A stretch of 57,582 nucleotides of DNA, from positions 1-57,582 of the forward strand of contig WRLO01000012.1 in assembly GCA_009777575.1 (NCBI GenBank), written 5' to 3'. Below the pieces are notes generated by a model, which made no database searches, was not told where the DNA came from, and worked only from the letters and a program-made list of their open reading frames with translations. Of this stretch, positions 17,210 to 26,095 are shown in pieces. This stretch comes from Candidatus Cloacimonadota bacterium (GTDB taxonomy: Bacteria; Cloacimonadota; Cloacimonadia; Cloacimonadales; WRIO01). How positions within the stretch are numbered: the stretch's first letter is position 1; each line of letters opens with the position of its first letter. The translations under genes and the position numbers were made by a program.

Positions 17210-17580
17210 AGATGGAGGTGTGGGTGTCAATTTTTCTACCAAGCCATTACCCCTACGGAGTATTTCAAGGTTTTGTGGTTTTACATCATTTTCTACCTAG
17301 CTTCACATATCTTCGGCATGTGTAAGGTAAAATTTTGGAGTGGGAAATCGGAGATTTCTGCTACGGGGTGGAAATCGGAGATTTCTGCTACGGGGTGGAA
17401 ATCGGAGATTTCTGCTACGGGGTGGAAATCGGAGATTCTGCTACGGGGTGGAAATCGGAGATTTCTGCTACGGGGTGGAAATCGGAGATTTCTGCTACGG
17501 AGACTCAAATACCTAAGAGGCTTATGAAAGGTATGTTAATTATTAATAAAATCCGACTTTTCGGAGTAGACTCCTATGGA
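17210..17580. repeat. Second, decayed copy of the 230-bp element, interrupted by a 27-bp repeat array
   Basis: CTTCACATATCTTCGGCATG (17301-17320) and TGTAAGGTA match the inner right arm of the 16972-17203 element, and TTAATTATTAATAAAATCCG (17535-17554) with CTTTTCGGAGTAGACTCC match its outer right arm. Between these two halves lies the array at 17345-17498. The simplest reading is that the array arose inside an existing copy. Confidence 0.6.
17345..17498. repeat. Six tandem 26-27 bp units with the AAATCGGAGATTTCTGCTAC core
   Basis: The 20-bp core is the same as at 6279-6438 but the spacer is GGGGTGG. Starts are 17345, 17372, 17399, 17426, 17452 and 17479; the fourth copy lacks one T. Identical core with locus-specific spacer means each array expanded locally after the core arrived. 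Reading frames through it are repeat artefacts. Confidence 0.9.
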
Positions 17581-17736
17581 ATAAAAAATAGAAAAAACAT
17601 TAAATTGATTGATATAACAGCAATAATAAATATGTTGACAAAACAATATAAAAATAATGTCTCAAAAAATATGATTTTTATGTTTTTGAGTAAAAAAATC
17701 AGGGTAGGTCGCCTAAAAAGAGCAAAGGAGTAAATT

Positions 17737-18105
17737 ATGAAAAATAAGAATTATTTATTAGCAATTTTGCTAATCATAGTGTGTATCTCAAGTTTGATGG
17801 CACAGCCAATTCCAGGTAGTGCAAGCATTATGCTATTCGGAGAAGTTCAAGAAAGTGAGGTTGAAACTTTCATGGACACATATTCAAAGTTAGTTTTGGA
17901 CAATAAAGTTTCTACTCTATTCGTCTTTTCTCCTCTGTATGAGATGTTTTACAAACAAAAAATTAGACAACAAATTGATTTGTTTTACTTCCATTTCTGT
18001 CCATTATTCGCTATCGTTTTTCATTCATCACACTATTATAAACCTTTATTGTGCCAATATTTCAAGCATATATCTGCATGTCAAGTATTTTCTAAAAAAA
18101 CATAG
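17737..18105 (+). pseudogene. Truncated secreted-protein gene
   Basis: AAAGGAG lies six bases before ATG 17737. The first 22 residues are a good signal peptide ending SSLMAQ, and about 35 protein-like residues follow (GSASIMLFGEVQESEVETFM). After VLDN, near residue 57, the frame turns into cysteine/phenylalanine/histidine-rich sequence with no protein character and runs to a chance stop. I read it as the 5' end of a gene cut by an insertion or deletion. Its upstream region is a near copy of the sigma-operon promoter, but the spacer between TTGACA (17635) and TAATGT (17655) is only 14 bases. Confidence 0.5.
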
Positions 18106-18491
18106 TAATATACTAACTCCATATTTCTCCATTATAGCTAGTTTAAATCAATTTTAGTCAAAAATGTATCACCTTTCATAAATTTACGAGGCTTAAGACA
18201 AAACCTACCCCCTATCGATAAATATGTTCATAAAACATTATTATTTCAATAGTTACATAAACAAAAAACAAATTAATCGGTCAGTAGTGATAATTAAAGA
18301 TTGCTAAGTGAGGACTGCAAGAGATATCTTCTCAAAGACATCATGTTGAAACAAAAGAATGTAGCGTAGATGTTATTTTATTCTAATTCCTAACTGACGA
18401 AAAGTTTTTTACTTAATATATAAATTAAAGGTCAGGCTATGCCTGACCTTTTTTAAAAATCCAATGATATACTATTCTCGTTTCAGGAAAT
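18106..18491. other. Non-coding gap with gene debris and a terminator
   Basis: I see no reading frame with a credible start here. The only clear element is the hairpin at 18427-18454. AT-rich sequence before it may be debris of the truncated gene at 17737. Confidence 0.5.
18427..18454 (-). terminator. Intrinsic terminator of the EF-G-like gene
   Basis: AAAGGTCAGGC (18427-18437), TAT loop and GCCTGACCTTT (18441-18451) form an 11-bp perfect stem. T-runs flank it on both strands, so it can stop transcription from either direction. It lies 38 bases past the EF-G-like stop codon. Confidence 0.9.
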
Positions 18492-20546
18492 CTATTCTTC
18501 TGGACTTTGATATGCCTCGATGATGCCTTTTGCAAGTTCTTCAGGTAATTTCTCATAATGAGAAAATTTCTGTTCAAACAATCCGCGCCCTTGAGTCAAA
18601 GACTTTAGATTGGGGAAATAACCAAACATTTCAGCCAAAGGCATTGTGGCTTTTAATATCTGTTTTTTACCGATTTGTTCCATCCCTTGAATTTTTCCTC
18701 TGCGTGTAGAGATATCTCCCATGACATCTCCAAGATATTCATTGGGAATAATGATATCAACTATATAAATAGGTTCGAGTAGGATTGGTTTAGCAAGTCT
18801 AAATCCTTCTTTTAAACACATTGCAGTAGCTAATTTGAAAGCCATTTCTGAGGAATCAACATCGTGATAAGAACCAAAATAAACATCAACACATATATCA
18901 ACTACATTGTATCCTGCGATAATGCCTTTTTCCATAGTTTCATTTAAACCTTTTTCAATTGCGGGGATAAAATTTGAAGGTATTGTTCCACCGACGATAG
19001 AATTGACAAATTTAAATCCTTCTCCTCTTTCCAACGGACTGATTCTGAAATATACCTCTCCATATTGCCCTTTTCCACCAGATTGTTTTTTGTGCCTGTA
19101 TTTATGGTCAGATTTTCCGGTAATGGTTTCTTTATAGGGTATTCTCGGTGATTTTAAATCAGCTTCCACTTTGTATCTACTTCTGAGTCTTTTTTGGATT
19201 AGAGTCACTTGTTGCTCCCCAATCCCTGCTATGACATTTTCGTGTGTCTCTGTATTGATATTTGAGTTTATAGTAGGGTCCTCACTGAGAAGTTTTGCAA
19301 GAGCTTGACCAATTTTATCTTCGTCATTTTGGTTTACAGCTCTGATAGCTTGCCAATAAACAGGCGTCGGTAATTTCACTAGGGGATGAGATATTTTTGA
19401 GCCTTGAGATACAATTGTATTTAAACCTTTCGCTATTTTTAATTTAACAAGACCTCCTATTTCGCCTGCTCTTAATTCGTTGGCATCACTTCTATTTTTG
19501 CCAATAAAATAATACATTGAGGAAACTTTGTCTTTGGAATCTTTTTCTGGAACATAAATATCTAATCCTGATTTGATTGTGCCTGAAAATACTCGGACAT
19601 AAGCGATTTCGCCCATATTGGGATCTACAAGTGATTTAAAGGCATAAGCATATACCTCACCATCTGGAGTACATATTAGATTAGCTTCTTTTTCATCTTT
19701 CATTATTTTGACATTTTTCTTTGATTCTGGAGATGGTAAATACTCAATGATTGCTTCTATCAAGGCTTCTACGCCTACATTTGTCGTAGCTGAACAACAA
19801 AAAGCTGGAATAATTAGACCTTCCACAAGAGCTTTTTGAAGTCCTTTTTGTAAATCTTCATTTGACAATTCCATGTTTTCTAAATATATATTGAGTAAGT
19901 CCTCATCTGTCTCTGCTACTGATTCCATCAATATCGCTTTTGCATTTTCAAAATCATCTTTTGCTTCTGCTGGTATGTCTGAATATTTTCCATCCATGAA
20001 TGCCTTACCTTTGACAACATCAACTACGCCTTTGAAAGTGCTTTCTTTTCCGATTGGTATCAAAATAGGTGCGCAAGAGATACCTGAATTTTCTTTCAAA
20101 ATATCAAGAACCTTGAAATAGTCCGCATTTTCTAAATCCATTTTATTCACTATTACAGCTTTTGATGCTCTTGTACCTTCTAAAAGATCTATTGATTTTT
20201 CTAAACCTACCTCAAAACCGGCTGCAGCATTTGTAACAATCATAACTGTTTCTACTGCTTGAGCTACTGCAATTTGGTCTCCAACAAAATCACTATATCC
20301 CGGTGAATCAGCTAGATTTATTCGATAATCTTTCCAATCTAAATAAGCAATTGATGTCATCAAAGACATCTTCCTTTCAATTTCATCAGCATCGAAGTCC
20401 AAAGCGGTATTACCGTCATTTATTTTTCCGACACGAGTGGTCATTTTGGCATTGAAAAGCATTTGCTCGATCAATGAGGTCTTGCCTGCATTACTAGAGC
20501 CTACGAGAGCGACATTACGGATGTTTTTCATCGCATAATTCCTCAT
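18492..20546 (-). CDS. Elongation factor G-like GTPase (EF-G paralogue)
   Basis: The 684-residue protein has the EF-G domain order: G domain with P-loop GSSNAGKTS (about 13-21), DSPGYSDF and NKMD; domain II; and domains III-V (RGKIQGMEQ near 595, a domain V signature). The G3 motif is DSPGY rather than the DTPGH of canonical EF-G, so the GTPase histidine is tyrosine. That feature is seen in the EF-G-like (FusA2-type) subfamily, so the protein probably has a specialised translation or ribosome-recycling role. ATG 20546 is preceded by GGAGGA with a 4-base gap; the longer frame from 20579 overlaps the promoter. Confidence 0.88.
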   Translation of the reverse strand: MRNYAMKNIRNVALVGSSNAGKTSLIEQMLFNAKMTTRVGKINDGNTALDFDADEIERKMSLMTSIAYLDWKDYRINLADSPGYSDFVGDQIAVAQAVETVMIVTNAAAGFEVGLEKSIDLLEGTRASKAVIVNKMDLENADYFKVLDILKENSGISCAPILIPIGKESTFKGVVDVVKGKAFMDGKYSDIPAEAKDDFENAKAILMESVAETDEDLLNIYLENMELSNEDLQKGLQKALVEGLIIPAFCCSATTNVGVEALIEAIIEYLPSPESKKNVKIMKDEKEANLICTPDGEVYAYAFKSLVDPNMGEIAYVRVFSGTIKSGLDIYVPEKDSKDKVSSMYYFIGKNRSDANELRAGEIGGLVKLKIAKGLNTIVSQGSKISHPLVKLPTPVYWQAIRAVNQNDEDKIGQALAKLLSEDPTINSNINTETHENVIAGIGEQQVTLIQKRLRSRYKVEADLKSPRIPYKETITGKSDHKYRHKKQSGGKGQYGEVYFRISPLERGEGFKFVNSIVGGTIPSNFIPAIEKGLNETMEKGIIAGYNVVDICVDVYFGSYHDVDSSEMAFKLATAMCLKEGFRLAKPILLEPIYIVDIIIPNEYLGDVMGDISTRRGKIQGMEQIGKKQILKATMPLAEMFGYFPNLKSLTQGRGLFEQKFSHYEKLPEELAKGIIEAYQSPEE

Positions 20547-20575
20547 TCTTTCCTCCATAAAAATAGTATTTCGAC

Positions 20576-20605
20576 CCATTATTTTTTTGAAGGGTATTTT
20601 GTCAA
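20576..20605 (-). promoter_or_regulatory. Candidate promoter for the EF-G-like gene (TTGACA-N18-TAATGG)
   Basis: Reading leftward, TTGACA spans 20605-20600 and TAATGG 20581-20576, 30 bases before ATG 20546. It diverges from the MscS promoter at 20669-20698. Confidence 0.6.
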
Positions 20606-20668
20606 TGATTTTCTATAAATTCGAGTTTTGAAGAATTTTTGTTTATAATACCCGTTAATAAATAAAGG

Positions 20669-20698
20669 TTGACAAAAAGACCAATCTCAAAACAATGG
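20669..20698 (+). promoter_or_regulatory. Candidate promoter for the MscS channel gene (TTGACA-N18-CAATGG)
   Basis: TTGACA 20669-20674, 18-base spacer, CAATGG 20693-20698, 26 bases before the start codon; GGAGG follows close to the ATG. Confidence 0.58.
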
Positions 20699-20723
20699 CA
20701 CAATCATTTTTCGGAGGTATTTA

Positions 20724-22652
20724 ATGAGAGTCATTTTATTTTACTCATTGTTAATTTTAACTTTATTTACTGTATTTAGTGTGGATTCACAAGAAAATCC
20801 AATATTCAATGCCTATAATCATGACGATATCAGTTCAATCAATTTATCAAATTCAGATTCTGAACAAACTTTATCATATCCTATATTGATTAATCAGGAT
20901 ACATTGTTTTTTTATTCTACTGATTTTGGTTCTTTTACTGCTCATGAAAGAGCTGACTTAACTTCTCAAAAAATTTTTAATTTATTGGAAAATAGTCAAA
21001 CGAGTGATACTTTATACATAAAACATTCAGAATATTATTCAGAAATATATATTGGTGAAATTTCTTTGATAACTATCACAGATAGAGATGCTGATTTTAT
21101 CCATTCTAGTAGAGATCAGCTCGTAAATGATTATTATATCAAATTAAAAAATATTTTATCTATTGAATATAACTCAAAAGTGGAGCATCGAATAATAAGG
21201 GATATCATCATCTTTTTTTTAGTTTTTTTATTAGCTTTTGCTCTAGTTTGGTTAATACTAAAATTTAGCTATAAATTTGAATTAATATTAATAAAATTGC
21301 ATGAGAAAGAAAATATTTTTATAAATATTTTACCAAATCAAAAAATAAATCTTAAAAGGACTATATCTGCTTTTGTTTATTTCTACAATGGTTTAAAAAT
21401 GATTTTAATCACTTGTATTATTATTTTTAGCATAAGGCAGATGTTGCATATAGCTGGAATAGGAGAAATCTGGAATTTTAGACCAATAACACTGGGAGTT
21501 TTAAAGGCAATAATTCTCACAATTTTAACTTATTATATCTTGAAATTTATAAAACATATACTCTTTAGATTGTATCATTCATTTAACAACCTCAAATCAA
21601 AAATCATGGAAAAAATGCACTTAAAAACCATCTCTTTCATCTCTGAAGAAAAATTGATTGTTTTTGCTAAACACTGTGTAAAATTTCTCCACTCTCTTGC
21701 TGTAATAATTGTAGTATATTTTTATATCACCTTACTTTTTAGCTTTTTCATAATCACTGAAACTTGGGCAGGAGTATTGTTCGGTTATATAACTTTTCCT
21801 GTAATTCAAGCCTTTCACGCTTTTGTAGATTATTTACCGAATGTTTTCATAATTTTGATCATAATTCTTTTGATAAAATTTTTATTAAAAATCATACTTC
21901 TGGTATTTACAGCTATTGAAAAAAAAGCATTCACTATACCCGGCTTTTTTAGTGATTGGGCAATGCCTACTTTCAAAATTGTAAAATTTATGGTGATAAT
22001 CTTTGCAGCTATTGTCATCTTTCCTTATTTACCCGGTTCAGACAGTCCTTTTTTTCGTGGGATTACAGTTTTTATTGGTGTATTGTTTTCTTTAGGTTCT
22101 ACATCTGCAGTTGCAAACATAATTTCAGGAGTGGTATTAACTTACATGCGACCTTTCAAAATAGGAGATAGGGTAAAAATCGCTGAAACAATGGGGGATG
22201 TTATGGAGAAATCATTACTTGTGACCAGAGTTCGAACAGTAAAAAATGTAGATATCACCATTCCGAATGCAATGGTATTAAGTAGCCATATCATCAACTA
22301 TTCGTCTTCCTCAGAAGATACAGCATTGATAGTTCACAGCACTGTCACAATGGGGTATGAGGTTGAATGGAGACTAATCCATGATTTAATGATACAATCA
22401 GCTTTAGCAACTGATTTAATACTCAAAGAACCCAAGCCATTTGTACTTCAAACTGCCCTTGACGACTTTTATGTAAAATATGAAATAAATGCTTTTACTA
22501 AACACCCTGAAAAAATGGCTTTTATTTATACAGAACTACACCAAAATATCCAAGATATATTTGGTGAAGCAGGTCTTGAATTACTGTCTCCAATCTATAA
22601 TTCTCTCAGGGAGGGAAATAAGAAAGCTATCGCTGATATTTATCAAAAATAA
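20724..22652 (+). CDS. Mechanosensitive channel of the MscS family, large form
   Basis: The 642-residue protein begins with a signal peptide (about 1-21) and a periplasmic region of about 130 residues. Some five or six hydrophobic segments follow between residues 155 and 460. The MscS core is clear: SLGSTSAVANIISGVVLTYM (pore-lining TM3, about 454-473), RPFKIGDRVKI (beta domain, about 474) and VRTVKNVDITIPNAMVLSS. MscS channels open under membrane tension to release osmolytes. The long N-terminus resembles larger MscS relatives with extra periplasmic domains. It is monocistronic between two divergently or separately controlled units. Confidence 0.9.
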   Translation: MRVILFYSLLILTLFTVFSVDSQENPIFNAYNHDDISSINLSNSDSEQTLSYPILINQDTLFFYSTDFGSFTAHERADLTSQKIFNLLENSQTSDTLYIKHSEYYSEIYIGEISLITITDRDADFIHSSRDQLVNDYYIKLKNILSIEYNSKVEHRIIRDIIIFFLVFLLAFALVWLILKFSYKFELILIKLHEKENIFINILPNQKINLKRTISAFVYFYNGLKMILITCIIIFSIRQMLHIAGIGEIWNFRPITLGVLKAIILTILTYYILKFIKHILFRLYHSFNNLKSKIMEKMHLKTISFISEEKLIVFAKHCVKFLHSLAVIIVVYFYITLLFSFFIITETWAGVLFGYITFPVIQAFHAFVDYLPNVFIILIIILLIKFLLKIILLVFTAIEKKAFTIPGFFSDWAMPTFKIVKFMVIIFAAIVIFPYLPGSDSPFFRGITVFIGVLFSLGSTSAVANIISGVVLTYMRPFKIGDRVKIAETMGDVMEKSLLVTRVRTVKNVDITIPNAMVLSSHIINYSSSSEDTALIVHSTVTMGYEVEWRLIHDLMIQSALATDLILKEPKPFVLQTALDDFYVKYEINAFTKHPEKMAFIYTELHQNIQDIFGEAGLELLSPIYNSLREGNKKAIADIYQK

Positions 22653-22989
22653 TTATAAGACTCAATAAAGTTAAAAAGTTGAGAACTAAAACTCCAGAGA
22701 TATTTTATTCAAATCTATAAAATGTTGTTTTTTGAGGTAAATAAGTTTGTAATATTGAATGATTTTAGAATCCCAATACTTCAGTTTGTTTTCCTCAAAA
22801 ACTTCCAACTCCCTATCATCATTGTCATCACCAACAATAGCCAAAAAAGACTCCTCAAAATAAGACCTTAATATAAATAAAAATATTTTACTACACCCGG
22901 TTTTGAAAAAATATATTGACATAAATGACTATAAAAAAAAAATTGCACTAGCTGTTTAAAATTAGTCTATTATATGGAGGAAAATTAAG
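22653..22989. other. Intergenic region upstream of HU
   Basis: This stretch has an open leftward frame (22686-22922), but it lacks a ribosome site and covers the HU promoter, so I do not call it. No repeat or hairpin of note was seen. The candidate HU promoter lies at 22916-22945. Confidence 0.5.
22916..22945 (+). promoter_or_regulatory. Candidate promoter for HU (TTGACA-N18-AAATTG)
   Basis: TTGACA 22916-22921 and AAATTG 22940-22945, 45 bases before the HU start. The -10-like hexamer is a weak member of the class but equals that of the 26362 gene. Confidence 0.42.
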
Positions 22990-23295
22990 ATGACAAAAGC
23001 AGATTTAGTTAGAAAAATAACTGTTGAGACAGGAATTGTTCGTAGAGATGTAGCTATTGTTGTTGACTCTCTGTTGGAAGCAATCAAAGATACTATGAAG
23101 AAAGGAAATCACATTGAGATTAGACTTTTTGGTACTTTCAACCTCAGAATACGGAAAGCTCGCATTGGCAGAAATCCTAAGACAAACGACAAAGTTAATG
23201 TCCCCAAAAGAGTAGTTCCTACCTTTAAATTCTCTAAAGAATTTAAAACTGACATTCTTAAAAATGTCAAACCTGATCAAATTAGTGAAAAATAA
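22990..23295 (+). CDS. hup: HU/IHF-family DNA-binding protein
   Basis: The 101-residue protein matches HU: MTKADLVRKI at the start, IKDTMKKGNHIEIRLFGTF in the middle and the DNA-binding arm RIGRNPKTNDKVNVPKR (about 57-73), then PTFKFSKEFK. Sequence RNPKT is the usual intercalating-proline region. HU bends and compacts DNA. GGAGG precedes the ATG. A 29-residue ribosomal-type protein gene follows after 16 bases. Confidence 0.93.
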   Translation: MTKADLVRKITVETGIVRRDVAIVVDSLLEAIKDTMKKGNHIEIRLFGTFNLRIRKARIGRNPKTNDKVNVPKRVVPTFKFSKEFKTDILKNVKPDQISEK

Positions 23296-23311
23296 TTTTA
23301 AGGAGGATTAG

Positions 23312-23401
23312 ATGCCCTGCGGAAGAAAAAGAAAAAGACACAAAATTTCAACCCATAAGCGTAAAAAGAGATTGAGAAAAAACCGTCACAAAAAGAAATA
23401 A
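23312..23401 (+). CDS. 29-residue highly basic protein of the AURKAIP1/COX24 (DUF1713, bS22-like) type
   Basis: The frame begins MPCGRKRKRHKISTHKRKKR and ends with a run LRKNRHKKK; about two thirds of its residues are Lys, Arg or His. This matches the tiny AURKAIP1/COX24-domain proteins of Bacteroidota and relatives (there usually MPSGKKRKRHK...), which are related to small ribosomal-subunit proteins. AAGGAGG lies five bases before ATG 23312. It shares a transcript with HU, 16 bases upstream. The gene is easily missed because of its length. Confidence 0.85.
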   Translation: MPCGRKRKRHKISTHKRKKRLRKNRHKKK

Positions 23402-23412
23402 GTAAACTATGT

Positions 23413-23483
23413 GGTGAGTTGTGAGTTTTGGGATGTTAGATTTTTACATATAATTTAACAAAACTCATAACTAACACCTCACC
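23413..23483. repeat. Imperfect inverted repeat between convergent genes
   Basis: GGTGAG-TTGTGAGTTTTG (23413-23430) pairs with CAAAACTCATAACTAACACC (23459-23478) and CTCACC, leaving a short bulge. It lies between the ends of the basic protein gene and maf, so it could act as a two-way terminator. GTGAGTTATGAGTTTTG-type hairpins are common interspersed repeats in FCB genomes. Confidence 0.55.
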
Positions 23484-23496
23484 AACCTTTTAGGTA

Positions 23497-24090
23497 TTAG
23501 CTACATGCTATTTTCTTTATCATCTGATAAAACAAATTTATCGGAAAACCCATCACATTAAAATAACATCCATTTATTTTTTCAATAAACTGAGAACCAT
23601 AACCTTGAATTCCATAAGCTCCCGCTTTATCAAAAGGTTCATTGGTTTTGATATATTGATAAATCTCTTCATTTGATAGATCGAAAAATTTTACTTTAGT
23701 TTTTGTATAGTCTGTAAGAGTTATATTTTTGTAGGATACTGTTAATCCAGTATAGACAGCGTGCGTTTTGTTGGAAAGGCTTTGTAAAAAATAAAAGGCT
23801 TCATCATTATTTACTGGTTTTCCAAGTATCTTTTTATCTAAATGAACAGTCGTATCAGCAGCTATGACCGTGCAATCTTCTGTCAATGCCTCCTTTATTG
23901 ATTTACATTTTAAAAAAGAGAGCTTTTGAACATACCTTTGAGGATTTTTATGATCAGATAAACATACATCCTCATTGATTTCTGCAGGTATCTGGACAAA
24001 TTTTAATCCTACTAATTTCAAAATTTCTACCCTTCTCGGTGAAGCCGATGCAAGAACAATTTTTCTATTTTTTAGTAATTGATGAAGCAT
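23497..24090 (-). CDS. maf: Maf-family nucleoside triphosphate pyrophosphatase
   Basis: The 197-residue protein has the Maf signature KIVLASASPRRVEILK (about 10-25), then AADTTVHLDKKILGKP (about 77) and GLTVSYK, with KAGAYGIQGYG (about 156) near the end. Maf enzymes hydrolyse non-canonical or pyrimidine NTPs to the monophosphates, guarding nucleic acids. The AADTTV and IQGYG motifs favour the YhdE (dTTP/UTP) subtype, though I cannot fix the substrate. AAGG precedes the ATG, which lies 14 bases from a 138-bp inverted-repeat element. Confidence 0.9.
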   Translation of the reverse strand: MLHQLLKNRKIVLASASPRRVEILKLVGLKFVQIPAEINEDVCLSDHKNPQRYVQKLSFLKCKSIKEALTEDCTVIAADTTVHLDKKILGKPVNNDEAFYFLQSLSNKTHAVYTGLTVSYKNITLTDYTKTKVKFFDLSNEEIYQYIKTNEPFDKAGAYGIQGYGSQFIEKINGCYFNVMGFPINLFYQMIKKIACS

Positions 24091-24103
24091 ATAATACCTT
24101 ATT

Positions 24104-24241
24104 TAAGAGGCTGTCACTTAGTGAATAAATTCTGTCATTCTGATAGGAGCGAGAATCTCAATTACTTTGAAATATACAGAGTGGTAGATTCTTCGCTTTG
24201 CTCAGAATGACAAGGAAAACCCAATACGCAACAGCCTCTTA
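24104..24241. repeat. 138-bp MITE-like element with 11-bp terminal inverted repeats
   Basis: TAAGAGGCTGT (24104-24114) and ACAGCCTCTTA (24231-24241) are perfect terminal inverted repeats. Inside, TGTCATTCTGA (24132-24142) pairs with TCAGAATGACA (24202-24212), and GAGAATCT pairs with AGATTCTT. The inner part resembles the widespread TCATTCTGAGGAGCGAAGAATC palindromes of FCB genomes. It lies between pckA and maf, which run the same way. Confidence 0.75.
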
Positions 24242-24296
24242 TTACACAATCCCAATCTTTGTTCTTGAAAAAACAATTGTATTTTCAGTTTTATTG

Positions 24297-26027
24297 CTAA
24301 ATATTTATATTAAATGAATTAACTAATCTATTTAACAATTCAGGTTTAGTAGCCACATCAGACTGTTTAAGGAAATATATTCTGAGGTGAATTCGGTCAT
24401 ATAAAAGTGCTTTATATTCCTCAAAATTACTGATTTTCCTATGGTCATATTTTTGATAATAACCCGGCAGTATCTTGTGAATAGACTCTGGAGTAGGAAT
24501 CAAAGTACCTGTGATAAATTCCCAAGGTTCCCATTCGAGAGCATCAGTGAGAACAGCTGTCTGAAGCGTAAGTGAAGTTTGTAAAGGGATTCTTTCAAGA
24601 TCAGAATCTGAGCTTTTCCAATATCCTTTTGAATTTAAAGAGTAAAACTCAGCATTTGTATCAGCGATTTTCAAGAAAGCTTCCACATCTTTATAAAGTT
24701 CGTAAATTCTGAAAGGATTTGCAAATGGCTCAAAAACAAGTTGATTTAGCTCTTCAGCAGAGATATTTTCTGCTTTGCTTCGCTCTGTCATTAGGGTTGC
24801 ACCCATTGCTACGGCTAAATTCATATCTGTAAATTTTATGATTGGTGGCAAAACGCTGTCTTTCATTAGCCATGTCAGAGCTTTAGGGAAAGAGCATCTA
24901 TTCACTGATGCTCCAATCACATCTCTTGAAATCAAAGCTCTTCCGTTGGGGTTTCTGATGTCAAGTCCAACTGGTATTTTTTTCCCTTTAATATCTAAAA
25001 TGGTGTGATTCATTAGAGATATAGTATATTCCCAGTCCTTGTTACCCGGTTCTCTACTATCTGTTTTATCAAAAAAGGTGGGTTCCCATCCACGACAAAT
25101 ATTTTTTTCGACATCAATTTGAAAAGCATCATCATGTAATACTACTTTTTTAAATCCTTTAGGTAGTGTTCCTCCGTTGGTGTGTGAGTTTGTGTGAGAT
25201 GATTTTCCTGTCCCAGACAGTCCAAAAAAGGCTATTGAGCGTTTTCCAAGTTGGTGATATTCAGGATCCTCTGTAGTAGAAAAATCTATTTCTTTTATTC
25301 CACCATGACAAGCTGCCAAACCGAGCTTTATTCCAGATGTCCAACCCATAGTTAATGTATTTTTCTTCCTCTCTCCAAAATAACGCATTCCTAAACAAAA
25401 TACAACATTTTGTATTTCATCGACAAGAGCTAACTGAGGAGCGCCTACATTGTTATAAAAAGGGTCATCACAAGTCCATTCGTTGAAAGCTACAAGAATT
25501 ATATCCAATATTGGCACATCCGCAGAGGTCTTATATTCTGCTTCGATTGTTTCTATAGGACGAAAATTACATAGCCAATTGAATACATTAAAAGCATCGC
25601 TTTCAGTTGTGACAAAGGTTGCTTTTATCATGAGGTCTTTGTCCATACCTAGAACGGCTTCGGCTTTTATCAATGGATATTGTTCCATCTGATAGACTGC
25701 TTCGCGAATATCGTTATCCACTTTGTCTTTGTCTTTAGTTTCCAGCTTATTGTAAAACCTTCGAGCTTTTGCGGTTCTACCAACTATGTTACCATGACAA
25801 TCGTTTAATACCTTTGAACCCTCTGGTAACCCAATTTCTTTTGCATACTCTGGATATATTAATAAATCTGTTTCGCTTATTCCTGGCTGCAACTTTGCCA
25901 TTTCATAAGCCTCGCTCGCTGTAACTTTTCTGACTTTGGAACTATTCATCAAAGTCTCTGCCACAGCCCTTATCTGCGACATCTCTCTTAAATCTGAAAA
26001 ATAAGAAAAAGAGTCTTTGCTCGCCAT
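24297..26027 (-). CDS. pckA: Phosphoenolpyruvate carboxykinase (ATP-type)
   Basis: The 576-residue protein has the PEPCK kinase-1a loop FFGLSGTGKSSHTN (about 261-274) and kinase-2 HDDAFQIDVEKNICRGWEP (about 292). Metal-site and OAA-site regions upstream (KLGLAACHGGIKEID) are also present. The P-loop reads GTGKSS instead of the usual GTGKTT. It is longer than the ~530-residue E. coli enzyme, matching a long FCB-type form. The enzyme converts oxaloacetate to PEP with ATP, or runs the reverse way in succinate-forming anaerobes. GGAGGAG precedes the ATG. Two promoter candidates lie upstream. Confidence 0.9.
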   Translation of the reverse strand: MASKDSFSYFSDLREMSQIRAVAETLMNSSKVRKVTASEAYEMAKLQPGISETDLLIYPEYAKEIGLPEGSKVLNDCHGNIVGRTAKARRFYNKLETKDKDKVDNDIREAVYQMEQYPLIKAEAVLGMDKDLMIKATFVTTESDAFNVFNWLCNFRPIETIEAEYKTSADVPILDIILVAFNEWTCDDPFYNNVGAPQLALVDEIQNVVFCLGMRYFGERKKNTLTMGWTSGIKLGLAACHGGIKEIDFSTTEDPEYHQLGKRSIAFFGLSGTGKSSHTNSHTNGGTLPKGFKKVVLHDDAFQIDVEKNICRGWEPTFFDKTDSREPGNKDWEYTISLMNHTILDIKGKKIPVGLDIRNPNGRALISRDVIGASVNRCSFPKALTWLMKDSVLPPIIKFTDMNLAVAMGATLMTERSKAENISAEELNQLVFEPFANPFRIYELYKDVEAFLKIADTNAEFYSLNSKGYWKSSDSDLERIPLQTSLTLQTAVLTDALEWEPWEFITGTLIPTPESIHKILPGYYQKYDHRKISNFEEYKALLYDRIHLRIYFLKQSDVATKPELLNRLVNSFNINI

Positions 26028-26065
26028 CTTCTCCTCCGAAAAAATTGATTTTTTATCTTAAAGCG

Positions 26066-26095
26066 ACATGTTTTCTAATTATCGATTTATGTCAA
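26066..26095 (-). promoter_or_regulatory. Candidate proximal pckA promoter (TTGACA-N18-ACATGT)
   Basis: Reading leftward, TTGACA spans 26095-26090 and ACATGT 26071-26066, 39 bases before the pckA start; the hexamer is followed by C as in TTATGTC and TATTGTC sites. Confidence 0.5.

Noticed and set aside
17273..17733. Rightward frames of 84 and 132 codons before the truncated gene
   Set aside because: Mostly translation of the AAATCGG repeat array (IGDFCYGV and SEISATGWK repeats).
22686..22922. Leftward 78-codon frame upstream of HU
   Set aside because: No ribosome site before ATG 22922, no recognisable domain, and it covers the likely HU promoter. A decayed gene remnant cannot be excluded.
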